A DNA stretch of 64,000 nucleotides from assembly GCA_026874595.1 (NCBI GenBank), contig CM049317.1, positions 36,300,901-36,364,900 of the forward strand, read 5' to 3'. Under the pieces are notes generated by a model, which had not been told where the DNA came from, did no database searches, and saw nothing but the letters and a program-made list of their open reading frames with translations. Positions 11,106-21,408 of the stretch are shown here, one piece after another. The DNA is from Sipunculus nudus (taxonomy: Eukaryota; Annelida; Sipuncula; Golfingiida; Sipunculidae). Position 1 is the stretch's first letter. Each line of letters opens with the position of its first letter. The position numbers were made by a program, and so were the translations under genes.

Positions 11106-13054
11106 TGTTATCATTATATCACTCTGCTCATCCTATTGATTGAAACTGTGACCCGTGTGGTCCCGGTCCCGTGGAGCATGGACCAATCTTACAAACAATA
11201 TGGACGATGGGTATCCCAGTAAAGTATCTTATCTTCTCCGATCGTATCCGATCATATCTTTGATTTATATGAATCATCACAAGACTCAACATAATCAAAC
11301 ATTATCACAGAGTCCTATTAACTCCTTTGCAAACACTGCAATCAAAAGTTCACTTGTTCGCATGGCTTGTGATCACATTACCGACGCACACATATACTTT
11401 CTCCATATGATAGACTGTTTATCTTCCATTTCGTTCGAAAACAAAATCAAACTCATGGCATGATGCAACCAGAGCTTCGGAGAAAAATATGAATTCGAAG
11501 CGGCCAAAGTTCCGGAGAAAACATGAAAAATAATATATATATATCAGACAGACAGCGCAGCAGATAGTCATACAGACACAGCTCTAAAGAACAAAGCGAA
11601 ATATACATGTATATACATTGGCAAAGCAAACTATGAATGCAGAGACATTTTAGAAAAAAATCAAATCATATCATACAGCCAGAGTTCCAGAGATTCAGAC
11701 GGTCGAGATTGCAGTGACACATAATGAATTCGGGATTATACATGGGAACAGTATTCTGCAGTTTAATTATTTAAAAAAAAAGTGGCTGCAATTAAACGAT
11801 TTAAAAAATAAATTAAGGGAAGACTGATAACAGAAGGAAAACATATATACGACGGTCGGGGAACTCTACGAGGTGTAGAAGAACTATTTGTAATCGGTGC
11901 AGTCTATATTCAAAATACATATCACTCAGCTTAAGACTAAACGGTGCATATGGGCTTGGAAATAATGCGACACTGAGAAACGGCATGTACCGGAGGAACC
12001 AAGACAACATTACCTTGAGAGTCTTTTTTCACTAACCTATTTTCACTGACCTAAACATTATTCACTGACCTATGAATATAAATGAGTATATATGACTGAT
12101 ACTCGTGGATATATGGTGTAAATAGTCTTCTGGTCACTTCGTTTGGTCAAAAAGGCCCAAACAACATTCTGGGAGTAATTGATGCATCCATTTAGGAAGT
12201 CATATCACGGATCTATAGTGTTCATATAAGCATAGAATAGTATTTACATATATAAGCAGATTTTTCCGCAATTACAGTATAGATTACAAAAGATAAAAAT
12301 CGTAAATGATCAAAATAATAATTGATAACTATTATGATTACTTTATTCTTTATCACAATATATGGAAAAAATAACAGCCAAACAGAACGCGTGTTAGACA
12401 ACACTAGAATGGATCGCAGGAGAATCCTTAAAACAAAAAATAGTAAATGAACGTGAAATCTTTCGGGCTTCATGAAGAGGTGCATGCGCTCAAATAAGTT
12501 TAAATGATACATAATTAAACCTTGGTCAATAACATGAAAAGGACGAATGAAACTTGACGAATTTGAAGTACAATTACAGGCTCCATTGCGAGCTTAATAG
12601 ATGTTTCAAGGGATATCAAATTGTAAGTAAAATTTGAGGATGCATACTTCGGATGAAAAAAAAACAACATGGAACTAACTTGATCTGTAATAGAGAGCGT
12701 CAGAAATGTGAAAAAGAACGAACAAAACTAATTATTACGTGGATGTAGGTTTGTCTATAGATACAAATTATAAATAAGTTACAGATAGGGTTACGGTTGA
12801 AAACCGGGATGTATTGCAAAGATTTAAATGATGAGCACACAGCTTCACTTACCTGCTGTGCATGTCGTTGCAAGCGCAATATATTGAATCAGGTATTATT
12901 CATCATGATCCTTCAATTTTGAACAGTTCTCGTGGCTGATCTTTCGGGATGTGATTGATGGTCCAATGATTTCGTCCCGTATGGTGCTCGTGGAATCGAC
13001 CGGAAGGGGGCAAAAGCTATCACGTGACCAGACAGTCGCTTTCTCACTGGCCTA
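11106..13054. other. No gene seen
   Basis: AT-rich sequence with scattered short ORFs and no recognisable domain, RNA gene or repeat. Confidence 0.5.
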
Positions 13055-13787
13055 TGTTACGAAACCTAATATCAACAGATCCCGTAGTCGTGATGAGAAT
13101 AAATTTTGTTATGGAGATAAAAAAACAGATTCTGTAACACGAGGCAGCATGAAATGTCTTGGGGAATGAATAAAGAAGTCAGTGGTTTTTTGTTAACAAA
13201 TAATTATAATTTATTCTTGATACAATCCTAACATTACAATACACTAAATCAATACAATTACACAGTATTAACAACAGTACAACAGCAAATAAATACAATT
13301 ACACAGTTTAATAAATAAAGTGTACAGTACCCGGATACCTCCACTGTCACGGCGACAACAAGTCCTTTAAGACGTATAATCCAAATGAACAGTTCTCATA
13401 AATCTTCTCAGAGAAAAATAGTCCGATTAAATAAAAAGATCAAACTGTTGTAATCCAAAAGCGAAATTCTGGTAGTGATCCCGAAGGCAAACTGAAGATT
13501 ATATAACATCCGTTACAAATTTCGAAGAAGATCAATAACTGCTGCAATTATCGGAAAGGTCCACAAACTGACTCACACTCTTCTTTGTCCGTTGGAATAT
13601 TTCTCTCTCCTCTCCCCGGCTCTTAAACACAGTCCCTATCTATAACTTTTCATCCGAAAATTCTAGAACAACTATTTCACGAACAAACTGAAAAAAAAAA
13701 CAACAATACATAATACACACGCCCAAAGAACATTACAAGACGCGCGCCCAGGAAGTTCCAGATTAGCATGAGCGCTGTGTTGCTACA
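13055..13787 (-). mobile_element. LTR-like repeat, probable solo LTR (inverted partner at 24.5 kb)
   Basis: Read on the minus strand it begins TGTAGCAACACAG and ends GTAACA, so it has the TG...CA ends usual for LTRs. Its reverse complement aligns along most of its length with 24500-25243. By eye the best part (about 13440-13580 against 24765-24905) differs at only about one base in eight or nine. No internal retrotransposon genes, primer-binding site or clear target duplication adjoin it, so a solo LTR is the best guess. An unrelated long repeat remains possible. Confidence 0.5.
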
Positions 13788-15200
13788 TGTCCGACCCGAC
13801 ACGTGGGCCGGGCCAGCTCCCGCGTCTCCCATGGCAACGGACAAAGCTACACAGATACATACTGTTGATTCAGAAATATTAGTTGGGATTTAATTTTCGT
13901 GGTTTTCGTGGATCAAGATAATCCACGAATTCATGATTCCAACGATAAAAAAATCACACGGTCAGAGGATATACGGAATCCTAACGGTAGCTGGTGGTTG
14001 ACTTTATATATATAATTGTTACCGCTGGCTGATTTTCAATAAAGATACAAAAATTGTTTACTACTGTTTTATGATAGTCTTTGATACATTTATTAAATGC
14101 ACCGAATTGTTTTTTCGTAAATTACTATTAAAATATGGGATTTATAAATATTCTTTTTGTCAATCAAATTATTTCCCCTAACATCGAACAAACACGGCCC
14201 CTGATATGCTTTCAATAAAGCAATATCAAAATATAATTTAAACTGAAAACGTATCCTCATTTCCTAAACATTTCGGGTGAAAAATTCAAGAACAGAACCA
14301 CGTTTCTGTCGCGCAAAGCGGTAGTTCTAACATGCCAAGAACGGTACACAAGTTCCAATGTTGGTAACTACAGCTACCGAGGCACGGCTTTTTCGGAACC
14401 GGCCTTTTCAACCTTCTTTCAATAGAGATTAAACGAGACTTACGCTACCTATTGGCCTTAAAGACAAGGGCCGTGTAAAACTCTTTGCATTACCGCGATT
14501 ACCGCGGGACGCGAAAGAGCACCTATTCCGAATTGATAATATATGCAGGCGGTAGTTCTTCCGAATATTGCCGAAAGTTGTACAAATGTTTTAGCGTAAG
14601 TAAGCGTCACAGAATTCTATTATGCAAGTTATTTCTTTGTAACCTACAAATATAGTTGACATGATGAATGACGAACGAACCCTGTTTCGTCTCACCGCCC
14701 CGTCCGGGATTTACAGGCGCCACATGTGACTACCGCCTAGATTAAAAAAAAAGTTAAAAAACCATCATGTGGACGGTCCCGTTTCATTTTTCCCCTGGTT
14801 AAGTGATGGTTTACGTTTTCTGTCAACGTGGTGTGATCGGGTGTTGTAACTAATAGCCGATTTATCGGCCGGCACGTGTCGGTCACGGATGATTAATTCT
14901 TTGTTAGTCTCGGGTCGGGCGGAGCTTGTTTGTTCAACACTAACCCGAATGACCGCGGTACAGGCGCACCGTGTGATAAGCATCAAAGCCGAACCACCTG
15001 TGTACATCGGGCTCGTCTTCCATGCGCAAATGGAGGTATTAATAAACATAATTTCCTAAAGTTTTCTTTGTCTTTCCACGAATTCAAATACCCTAAGATA
15101 TGCGTTTTGTACAAAAACCACGAAATTTTAAGCCCACTATATTATCTGAATCTACAGTATAAGACTGCTGCATAAAAGAGACACCTGTAACACTTACTAA
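13788..15200. other. No gene seen; CpG-richer patch
   Basis: No ORF with a recognisable domain. The stretch from about 14300 to 15010 is visibly richer in CG dinucleotides than its surroundings and holds a small perfect hairpin (GCCGAT-TT-ATCGGC, 14856-14869). It could be an old repeat or a regulatory CpG patch; neither can be shown from sequence alone. Confidence 0.4.
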
Positions 15201-16165
15201 AGCCACATTCACACTAGTTACGACGAGGTCATGACCTGAATGACTGAAAAATTGAGGAATCGCCGGAGATTAGTGACAAGAACGTGCGACCGATCGCGGA
15301 GGTCGTGGCTGATCACTGGGTGAAAAATATCGATCGCAGATGGTTTTTGAACATGTTCAAATCCAGTTGCGACATATTTGTAATTTTGAGGTCGGAGGAG
15401 CTCGCAAGAAGGTTGTACCACCAGTCTTTGGTCATCGCAAGACCAGTCATGCATCATCGTGCGACAACTTGCTTGTGCCAGCTCACGATTGGTGGCGTCA
15501 CTGGTCGTACGACCTTGTGATCAGAATTGCGATCTGCCAAGATCTCTCCCGACTTGTGGCACGACCATACGACTGGTCGCGCTATCAGCTCCGCTACTGT
15601 TACAAAATTGTTGGGATATAGGGCTTGGCTTAGCCAGCCGTATTTACCTCACGTTGTCTGTATGAATGATGCCACCCTGTAGACTCGAGATTATGCTACA
15701 GCTGGAGCAACAACAACAGCTTGGCGCTTTTGCAGCAGCTGCACTTCTGCACCGAAGAAGCCCGCGAAGACAAAGAAGAAAACTTAAGTACTTTGAACGA
15801 ATTACTAGGGCTGATATTGGGCCCAAGAATACATATCCATACGATCGGTGGCACGACCAGTTGAATGACTAGTCAATGGTCATTTCGACAGGTCCTACGA
15901 TTGGTCGCTGGTCACTAAGACTTGTTGTTAGATCAATATTATTCGCAACGACAGGTTGCACGACTGATCTTGCGACCGATCGTCACTAGTTCTGGTTAAT
16001 CGTGCAACCGAGCGTGCAAATAGTCGTACGATTACCTACCCCCAGTATCACGTACTCACGACCATTTCAGAATCAGCATAATTTGTAAAGACTGGTCGTG
16101 CGACTACCTGATCATGGGTCAATCGCACGATTATAACTGTCGTACGATTAAGTGTGACCGTGACT
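15201..16165. mobile_element. PIF/Harbinger-like non-autonomous DNA transposon
   Basis: The left end AGCCACATTCACACT and the reverse complement of the right end AGTCACGGTCACACT match at 12 of 15 positions. The element is flanked by TAA on both sides (15198-15200, 16166-16168), which fits the 3-bp TWA target duplication of PIF/Harbinger elements. The interior is filled with palindromic GTCGTACGAC/GTCGTGCGAC-type motifs, including a perfect 12-bp palindrome GGTCGTACGACC at 15503-15514. No transposase ORF is visible, so it would depend on a partner element. Confidence 0.6.
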
Positions 16166-16484
16166 TAACTGGTTCAGCTATTTCTGGCCGGATACCACCT
16201 CTGTGGCCAATTTGTCAAGATGAGGAAACCGCAATCTATGGAAATAACTAGGGTGCTCGAGAGAATGCAATTTCGCTTCTCGAAATTGCTATTTAATATT
16301 GAATCAATGATGCTGCATTTTCATTATATATACTTCCATTGCATGTAATACCGACTAATAGACATTATCTTTGTAGTATAGTACCCCATTCACTATCTTA
16401 TGTGCAAACCGTCTACGAAATATATATGCGTGTGTGTGAATACAAAAGGAACCGCTTTATGACAGAGAGCACCGTGAAAAATAG
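16166..16484. other. Spacer between two mobile elements
   Basis: Sequence between the Harbinger-like element and the Ngaro element. No gene or repeat is seen. It ends GTGAAAAATAG at the Ngaro left junction. Confidence 0.5.
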
Positions 16485-16675
16485 ATGTAAATTAAAGAAG
16501 TTAATTATTGTTAACGCTTAAAGTTGAATCTTGCAGACCTGGCAACCCGTATCTATTCAGGTGGAGCCGTCCCCCTTAAACCCGCTTAGTTATACACGGG
16601 GCCGGGGAACTCACGCTTCAGTAATCACTGTTCACACCCCAGCCAGTCAGTTGCACGTTGTGTTTTGTCGGTGTC
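16485..16675 (+). repeat. Ngaro split direct repeat A1 (left terminus)
   Basis: This 191-bp sequence begins ATGTAAATTAAAG and ends TTGTCGGTGTC. It matches A2 at 20591-20781 with no difference that I can see. It lies between the left junction and the Gag-like ORF and probably contains the promoter or transcript start, though no TATA box stands out. Confidence 0.9.
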
Positions 16676-16711
16676 GCACGTACATGTAATCGTTAGTTAA
16701 GTCATCGCACC

Positions 16712-17770
16712 ATGAGTTCGGATAAAGTAAGGACTTGCACAACCTGTAAATTTCCTTGCAAAGGTCACGACGGCCCTACAGGCAAGGAATGTCCTCGGCA
16801 GTTCGAAATCGAAAAAAACCCGGACGATATGGGACAAGATATAAAAGAAACAGAGCCGTCAACGAACCAAATTCTGGAAGCTTTAGTTTCTTTGATGCAA
16901 CAGTTGAATTTTGGTATAGAAAGCTTGAAAGCTTCACATGACAATTTAGCTAAATGTGTTCTGGGAGTACAAAACTCAGAAAACGAAATTTCTGTGCAAC
17001 ACACGAATTCAGAAGGACAACCTCCACGCAAGCCAGCTGACACACCAGTTTCGCGCGGAAACGTTCACGTGCTCGGGGCGGTCATCCCTGAAAAGAATGT
17101 CCAGGCTGCACAGAATGGTGAGTTTGTTCATTTGCCTGACTTTCTATATATTGCTTCAGAACCAGTTAACAGAGAAGCCGAGGCTGTGTTTGTCAGTGAT
17201 AATTTAGAATTTCGACAAAAGAAGTCAAGTAGAACATTAGATAATTTTTCCATATGGCTCCAAGCGTGGTCTCGATACGAGATGGTAGTACTGCAGAAGT
17301 ATCCAGATAAATATAATAGTTTCGCAAAATACAGAACCTTCATTCATGAATGTGACAGAAAATATTTGTGGTCTGCCGTTATGGCTTACGATGTGCGTTT
17401 CCGCAGTCAGATTGCTGGTAGCCTCCATCCATTCGCCTTTGATGAAATTGATTCTAACATGTACGTCACAATTTTGGATGCAACAGCGGTGAAACGTAAT
17501 ACGTCTCAGTGTTTCAGATGTAAATCGTTTGATCACGTAGTCCAAAAATGCCCCTTTCGCTCGCAACAAGCCAAGATGGAGGAGACTGAAAACCAAATCC
17601 AAACAAAGTTCCACCAATCTTATAGATTTGACCGCTGGTACCACGAGCAGCGTGAGGGATGTAATAACTACCAGTCCGGTCGATGTCGCGTCCAGTCATG
17701 TAAACGAGCCCACGTCTGTAGACAGTGCAGAGGTCCTGAGCCGTTATACAAATGCCAACACTGTAATTAG
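16712..17770 (+). CDS. Ngaro ORF1, Gag-like protein with CCHC and CCCH zinc fingers
   Basis: The 352-residue product starts at an ATG 37 bp after A1. By analogy it would bind element RNA and form the particle for reverse transcription. A cysteine cluster is near the N-terminus (C9, C12, C16, H19, C27). The C-terminal part has a perfect zinc knuckle, CFRCKSFDHVVQKC (267-280, C-x2-C-x4-H-x4-C), then a C-x7-C-x4-C-x3-H finger (C317, C325, C330, H334) followed by CRQC and CQHC pairs. This tail type is common in DIRS/Ngaro Gag proteins. The ORF overlaps the next reading frame by about 143 bp. Assignment as Gag rests on position and zinc fingers; the middle part is not recognisable. Confidence 0.85.
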   Translation: MSSDKVRTCTTCKFPCKGHDGPTGKECPRQFEIEKNPDDMGQDIKETEPSTNQILEALVSLMQQLNFGIESLKASHDNLAKCVLGVQNSENEISVQHTNSEGQPPRKPADTPVSRGNVHVLGAVIPEKNVQAAQNGEFVHLPDFLYIASEPVNREAEAVFVSDNLEFRQKKSSRTLDNFSIWLQAWSRYEMVVLQKYPDKYNSFAKYRTFIHECDRKYLWSAVMAYDVRFRSQIAGSLHPFAFDEIDSNMYVTILDATAVKRNTSQCFRCKSFDHVVQKCPFRSQQAKMEETENQIQTKFHQSYRFDRWYHEQREGCNNYQSGRCRVQSCKRAHVCRQCRGPEPLYKCQHCN

Positions 17771-19379
17771 AACAGTGTCACCCTTGAATGCTAAAGAATG
17801 GCAGGTAGGGCTGTCCAGTCATCCGGATAGATCCTTAGCAAATAAACTCGTCCAGGGTATCAATACCGGTGTTCGTATTGGTTACAAAGGTCATCGAACT
17901 CCAAGACACAGCCATAATTGGCCATCAGCTAATAAATATAACGCCGCCGTACAAACAGCCATTGACAAGGATGTGCGTTTAGGTCGCAAAGCTGGTCCAT
18001 TTTATAGTCCTCCTTTTGTAAACTTTGTCGCGTCGCCGATGGGCGCATTCCCTAAAAAGCGCTCTACAGGAAAATATCGGATCATCCACGATCTATCATG
18101 GCCCCCGGGCCAGTCCGTAAATGACTTTATTCCTTCTGACGAACATTCGCTTCGGTACTTAACAATCGACGATATAACTTCCGTTGTGAAGCGCTATGGT
18201 CAAGGCACCCTCATGGCGAAGTTAGACTTAAGGGATGCCTTCAAACATATAGTAGTGCACCCGGATGACTGGGAACTATTAGGATCTACGTGGGAAAAGC
18301 ATGATTCTTCGGGTAATTTAGTGCGTGAATATTATGTGGATTTGGTGTTACCATTTGGTCTTAGAAGTTCCCCGAAACTGTTTAATGATTATGCAGATGG
18401 GCTGGAATTCATTATGAAAAAATACGGAGTCTCTGAGGTTGAACATTACCTAGATGATTATTTCACATGCGGCCCTCCGTTAACCCCTCTGTGTGATATA
18501 AATCTAGAGACCATGCTAGAATGCTGTTACAAGCTCGGTTTTGCTGTGCAACCAGAAAAGGTAGTAAAACCAACTACACGGCTCGAATATCTAGGGATAA
18601 TAATAGACTCCAATAGAATGGAGTTGTCAATGTCTTCCGAACGTGTAGAAGACACGATAACAGAGTTACGTAAATGGTTGCATGTTAGAAGCTTGACAAA
18701 GAGGAATCTTTTGTCTCTGATCGGCAAGTTAACATTTGTAGCACGTGTAGTGAAACCGGGTAAAATATTCACTCGTCGTTTAATAGAAGCGTCAAGAAAG
18801 TTACGGTTTCTGCATCACCGTGTAAAACTGAACAAAGCTGCAAAAAGCGACATCATGTGGTGGCTAAGCTACCTACCAGGATGGAACAGGAAAAGTTTGT
18901 TCTATGAAGAACAGTGGACAGGTAACGCTTGCTTGCACTTGTGGACGGACGCCTCAGATTACGGGTATGGTGCAGTGTTTTGTAATGCATGGTTGTATGA
19001 GGAATTCGACAGACTTGATGAACACTCCAAACATTCAATTGCATACAAGGAACTCTTTGCTATTGCAAAAGCTGCGGCAACATGGGGTAAGCTGTTGACG
19101 ACAAAACGTGTCCTGTTTCACTGTGACAACCAAGCAGTGGTGCACGTACTGCAGAAAGGATCCTCACGAGACTGTGCAATAATGAAACTAATGCGTGCAT
19201 TATTCTTTACATGTGCAACATACGGTTTTGAGTGTTCGGCGATACATGTGCCAGGTGCCAAGAATGAAGTCGCGGATGCGTTGTCCAGAGGTGACCTGAG
19301 GCGTTTTCGGCTGGTTCATCCATCAGCTGACACACAAATGACTAAGCCATTACCTTTACCAGTACATCAGCTGATTTGA
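17628..19379 (+). CDS. Ngaro ORF2, reverse transcriptase and RNase H
   Basis: The open frame (583 residues counted from a TTG) copies element RNA into DNA and degrades the RNA strand. RT motifs run in order: KYRIIHDLS (149-157), motif A MAKLDLRDAF with D200, LPFGLRSSPKLF (241-252), and YLDDYF with the catalytic D276-D277. RNase H follows with all four acidic residues: D441 (LWTDAS), E475 (YKELFAI), D500 (HCDNQA) and D550 (VADALSR). There is no ATG before residue 138, deep inside the RT, and the frame is +1 relative to ORF1. Translation probably depends on frameshifting in the overlap or on splicing, so the given start is only the beginning of usable open frame. It ends 19 bp before ORF3. Confidence 0.9.
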   Translation: MTAGTTSSVRDVITTSPVDVASSHVNEPTSVDSAEVLSRYTNANTVIRTVSPLNAKEWQVGLSSHPDRSLANKLVQGINTGVRIGYKGHRTPRHSHNWPSANKYNAAVQTAIDKDVRLGRKAGPFYSPPFVNFVASPMGAFPKKRSTGKYRIIHDLSWPPGQSVNDFIPSDEHSLRYLTIDDITSVVKRYGQGTLMAKLDLRDAFKHIVVHPDDWELLGSTWEKHDSSGNLVREYYVDLVLPFGLRSSPKLFNDYADGLEFIMKKYGVSEVEHYLDDYFTCGPPLTPLCDINLETMLECCYKLGFAVQPEKVVKPTTRLEYLGIIIDSNRMELSMSSERVEDTITELRKWLHVRSLTKRNLLSLIGKLTFVARVVKPGKIFTRRLIEASRKLRFLHHRVKLNKAAKSDIMWWLSYLPGWNRKSLFYEEQWTGNACLHLWTDASDYGYGAVFCNAWLYEEFDRLDEHSKHSIAYKELFAIAKAAATWGKLLTTKRVLFHCDNQAVVHVLQKGSSRDCAIMKLMRALFFTCATYGFECSAIHVPGAKNEVADALSRGDLRRFRLVHPSADTQMTKPLPLPVHQLI

Positions 19380-19398
19380 AGTTTTAATTTAATGTTTA

Positions 19399-20433
19399 AT
19401 GTGTATTTCAGATGTCACGGGTGCTCTGTACGCAGAAGCCTGTCAGCTTGTCAAGAATGGTCTCAGGGTAAACAGCAGAAAAACATATACTTCAGCACAG
19501 AGACAGTACATTAAGTTTTGTGATCAATATGACTTTAAACCGTTACCAGCTAATGAGGATATATTATTGATGTTTGTAACATACCTGCACCGTAGGAGTC
19601 TCAAACATTCTAGCATATTAGTTTATCTTTCAGCAGTGAGGTCTTTGCATATCGAAGAAGCATATGGCGACCCGCTCGTAGGCAAATTCCGCCAAAAGCG
19701 GGCATTGGCAGGTCTTAAATATGATTCGGGGCCGCCAAAGCAGAAACTCCCCATAACTTACTCTATGCTGCTTCAGCTAAGAGAAAAGATAGGGGTGTCA
19801 TATGATTCGTATTTGTTTTGGACAGCCATGACACTGGCTTATTTTGCATGTCTGAGAGCGGCGGAATTTTGTGTCCCATCGCAGTCCTCGTTTGATCGGG
19901 CTAACCATTTAACATTTGGCGATGTACATTTGCTTCAGAATGAGCAGGGCATGTATTATCTGACTCTAAAATTGAAGGGGTCAAAAACTGACAAAGCTAG
20001 ATGTGGCTACGTAATCAACATCGGCTGCTCTCAGACAAGCATCTGTGCCGTGTGTTCTATGCGGCAGTACATGAATCAACGAGGTTCACTATATGGTGCG
20101 AACAAGGATGAACCGTTGTTTAAACTCGAGAATACATGCATTCTTACAAAGTCTCTTTTTGTTAACCATGTTCGGCTGCTATTAGCATTAGCAGGATTTC
20201 AAATTGACCAATATAGTGGTCACTCTTTCCGTAGAGGTGGTGCCACCGATGCAGCAGCGGCAGGTATACAGGATTGGGAGATCAAGCTGCTAGGCAGATG
20301 GTCGAGTAATGCATATGAACGATATATACAAGCTCCTGTCAGTGTTGTAACTGGTTTTGCGAGACGGATGACTTTACAACGCAGGTTAAGCTCGGCACCG
20401 TTCAGAGGTTGCTATTTGAATTTCTTCAAATAG
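19399..20433 (+). CDS. Ngaro ORF3, tyrosine recombinase (integrase)
   Basis: This 344-residue protein replaces the DDE integrase of LTR elements and would join the circular DNA copy to the genome. The N-terminal part (about 10-110) looks like a SAM-like core-binding domain ('SRKTYTSAQRQYIKFC'). The catalytic domain has every conserved residue: R153 (CLRAAEF), K in KLKGSKTDK (191-199), H275 and R278 (HSFRRGGAT), W301 (GRWSSNAY) and the nucleophile Y309 (ERYI). The ATG comes just after the ORF2 stop. A TTTCAG acceptor-like site at 19406-19411 lies just inside the ORF, so a spliced form starting there is possible. The stop is followed by a hairpin and B1. Confidence 0.9.
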   Translation: MCISDVTGALYAEACQLVKNGLRVNSRKTYTSAQRQYIKFCDQYDFKPLPANEDILLMFVTYLHRRSLKHSSILVYLSAVRSLHIEEAYGDPLVGKFRQKRALAGLKYDSGPPKQKLPITYSMLLQLREKIGVSYDSYLFWTAMTLAYFACLRAAEFCVPSQSSFDRANHLTFGDVHLLQNEQGMYYLTLKLKGSKTDKARCGYVINIGCSQTSICAVCSMRQYMNQRGSLYGANKDEPLFKLENTCILTKSLFVNHVRLLLALAGFQIDQYSGHSFRRGGATDAAAAGIQDWEIKLLGRWSSNAYERYIQAPVSVVTGFARRMTLQRRLSSAPFRGCYLNFFK

Positions 20434-20457
20434 CCCTTTAATTAAATTGGGCCATAA

Positions 20458-20484
20458 AGTTGGCGCTCATTCAAGCGGCCAACT
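20458..20484 (+). promoter_or_regulatory. Hairpin between recombinase stop and B1
   Basis: AGTTGGC pairs with GCCAACT, extended by GCT with AGC around a CATTCA loop and one bulged G, giving a 10-bp stem. It sits 25 bp after the recombinase stop and 2 bp before B1. It might be a recombinase site or an RNA structure; this is inference from position only. Confidence 0.5.
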
Positions 20485-20485
20485 G

Positions 20486-20590
20486 TGGGCCTTTATTATT
20501 TGGCCCAATTGTATGTTGGGTTGAAAATTAAAGGATCATATTATGGCCCATATCGCTTTCCATGTTTTCTTTGTTAAATAGGAGCGTTAA
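20486..20590 (+). repeat. Ngaro split direct repeat B1
   Basis: 105 bp beginning TGGGCCTTTATTATTTGGCC, which includes most of a 6-bp stem hairpin (TGGGCC with GGCCCA), and ending GAGCGTTAA. It looks identical to B2 and abuts A2 directly. Confidence 0.9.
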
Positions 20591-20781
20591 ATGTAAATTA
20601 AAGAAGTTAATTATTGTTAACGCTTAAAGTTGAATCTTGCAGACCTGGCAACCCGTATCTATTCAGGTGGAGCCGTCCCCCTTAAACCCGCTTAGTTATA
20701 CACGGGGCCGGGGAACTCACGCTTCAGTAATCACTGTTCACACCCCAGCCAGTCAGTTGCACGTTGTGTTTTGTCGGTGTC
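20591..20781 (+). repeat. Ngaro split direct repeat A2
   Basis: 191 bp matching A1 with no difference seen. The B1-A2 join at 20590/20591 should equal the junction of a circular B2-A1 intermediate. Confidence 0.9.
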
Positions 20782-20924
20782 CCGCCCACCCACTGTCCAT
20801 TTATTGCGATATGTGTCTGTTTTTCTTCTGGTCGGTTTACTTCACGTATTTCGGTGTACTTATTTGCGTTGTTTTGCTGTGTTGCTTGTTTCCTGTATTT
20901 ATGTTACCTCGTGCAACGATGTGA
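20782..20924 (+). other. Ngaro spacer between A2 and B2
   Basis: A 143-bp single-copy stretch within the element, pyrimidine-rich, without a counterpart at the left end. No gene is seen. Confidence 0.6.
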
Positions 20925-21029
20925 TGGGCCTTTATTATTTGGCCCAATTGTATGTTGGGTTGAAAATTAAAGGATCATATTATGGCCCATATCGCTTTCC
21001 ATGTTTTCTTTGTTAAATAGGAGCGTTAA
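20925..21029 (+). repeat. Ngaro split direct repeat B2 (right terminus)
   Basis: 105 bp that look identical to B1, ending GAGCGTTAA before a T run in the flank. This marks the right end of the element. Confidence 0.9.
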
Positions 21030-21408
21030 TTTTTTTTTACCGGCCAGGCAGCAAACAAAGTAAAGTTCACAGAAAAATTCATGTTCCTCATGGGATAATG
21101 CTTGACCAAGTTCAATGTCACGGCTTACATGACGGCTCACAGCTGATTAATAATGAGAGTTTTATTGACCAGGGTAACTAATTTAGGGTCGCTATATTCT
21201 CCACACGAGGTCACTCTTTTTTTCTGTTTTCGTGTAGGGCACATCATCAGCTTAACAGGAAATTACAGCGTATGAAGTTAAATGTATTTCCAAGTAAATG
21301 GAGGCTCCCCTTATATACAAAACGAGGAAATCCATGAATAGTATAAAATATTGAAACGTGGCTCAACCCCTAAGGCTTAAAAGAAAGGTTAATTGAATTG
21401 ATGAAAGC
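21030..21408. other. No gene seen; diverged repeat near right end
   Basis: The stretch about 21306-21390 resembles 23318-23405 (shared blocks such as ACTCCCC/GCTCCCC, TATACAAA, GGAAATCCA/GGGAATCCA and AGTATAAA). No coding signal is seen. Confidence 0.4.

Larger units (their letters stand above)
16485..21029 (+). mobile_element. Complete Ngaro-type tyrosine-recombinase retrotransposon
   Basis: The 4,545-bp element has the split direct repeat layout of Ngaro/PAT elements: A1 (16485-16675), three ORFs, B1 (20486-20590) joined directly to A2 (20591-20781), a 143-bp spacer, and B2 (20925-21029). A1/A2 (191 bp) and B1/B2 (105 bp) look identical by eye with no length difference. The order Gag-like, RT/RNase H, tyrosine recombinase, without a methyltransferase domain, separates Ngaro from DIRS1 types. 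No target duplication is seen, as expected for recombinase-based integration. Flanks are GTGAAAAATAG on the left and a T run on the right. All main catalytic residues are present, so it may be active or recently active. Confidence 0.9.

Noticed and set aside
15284-15872. Several ORFs of 60-93 codons on both strands
   Set aside because: They fall inside the Harbinger-like element and follow its palindromic repeats. No transposase motif (DDE, HTH) was found.
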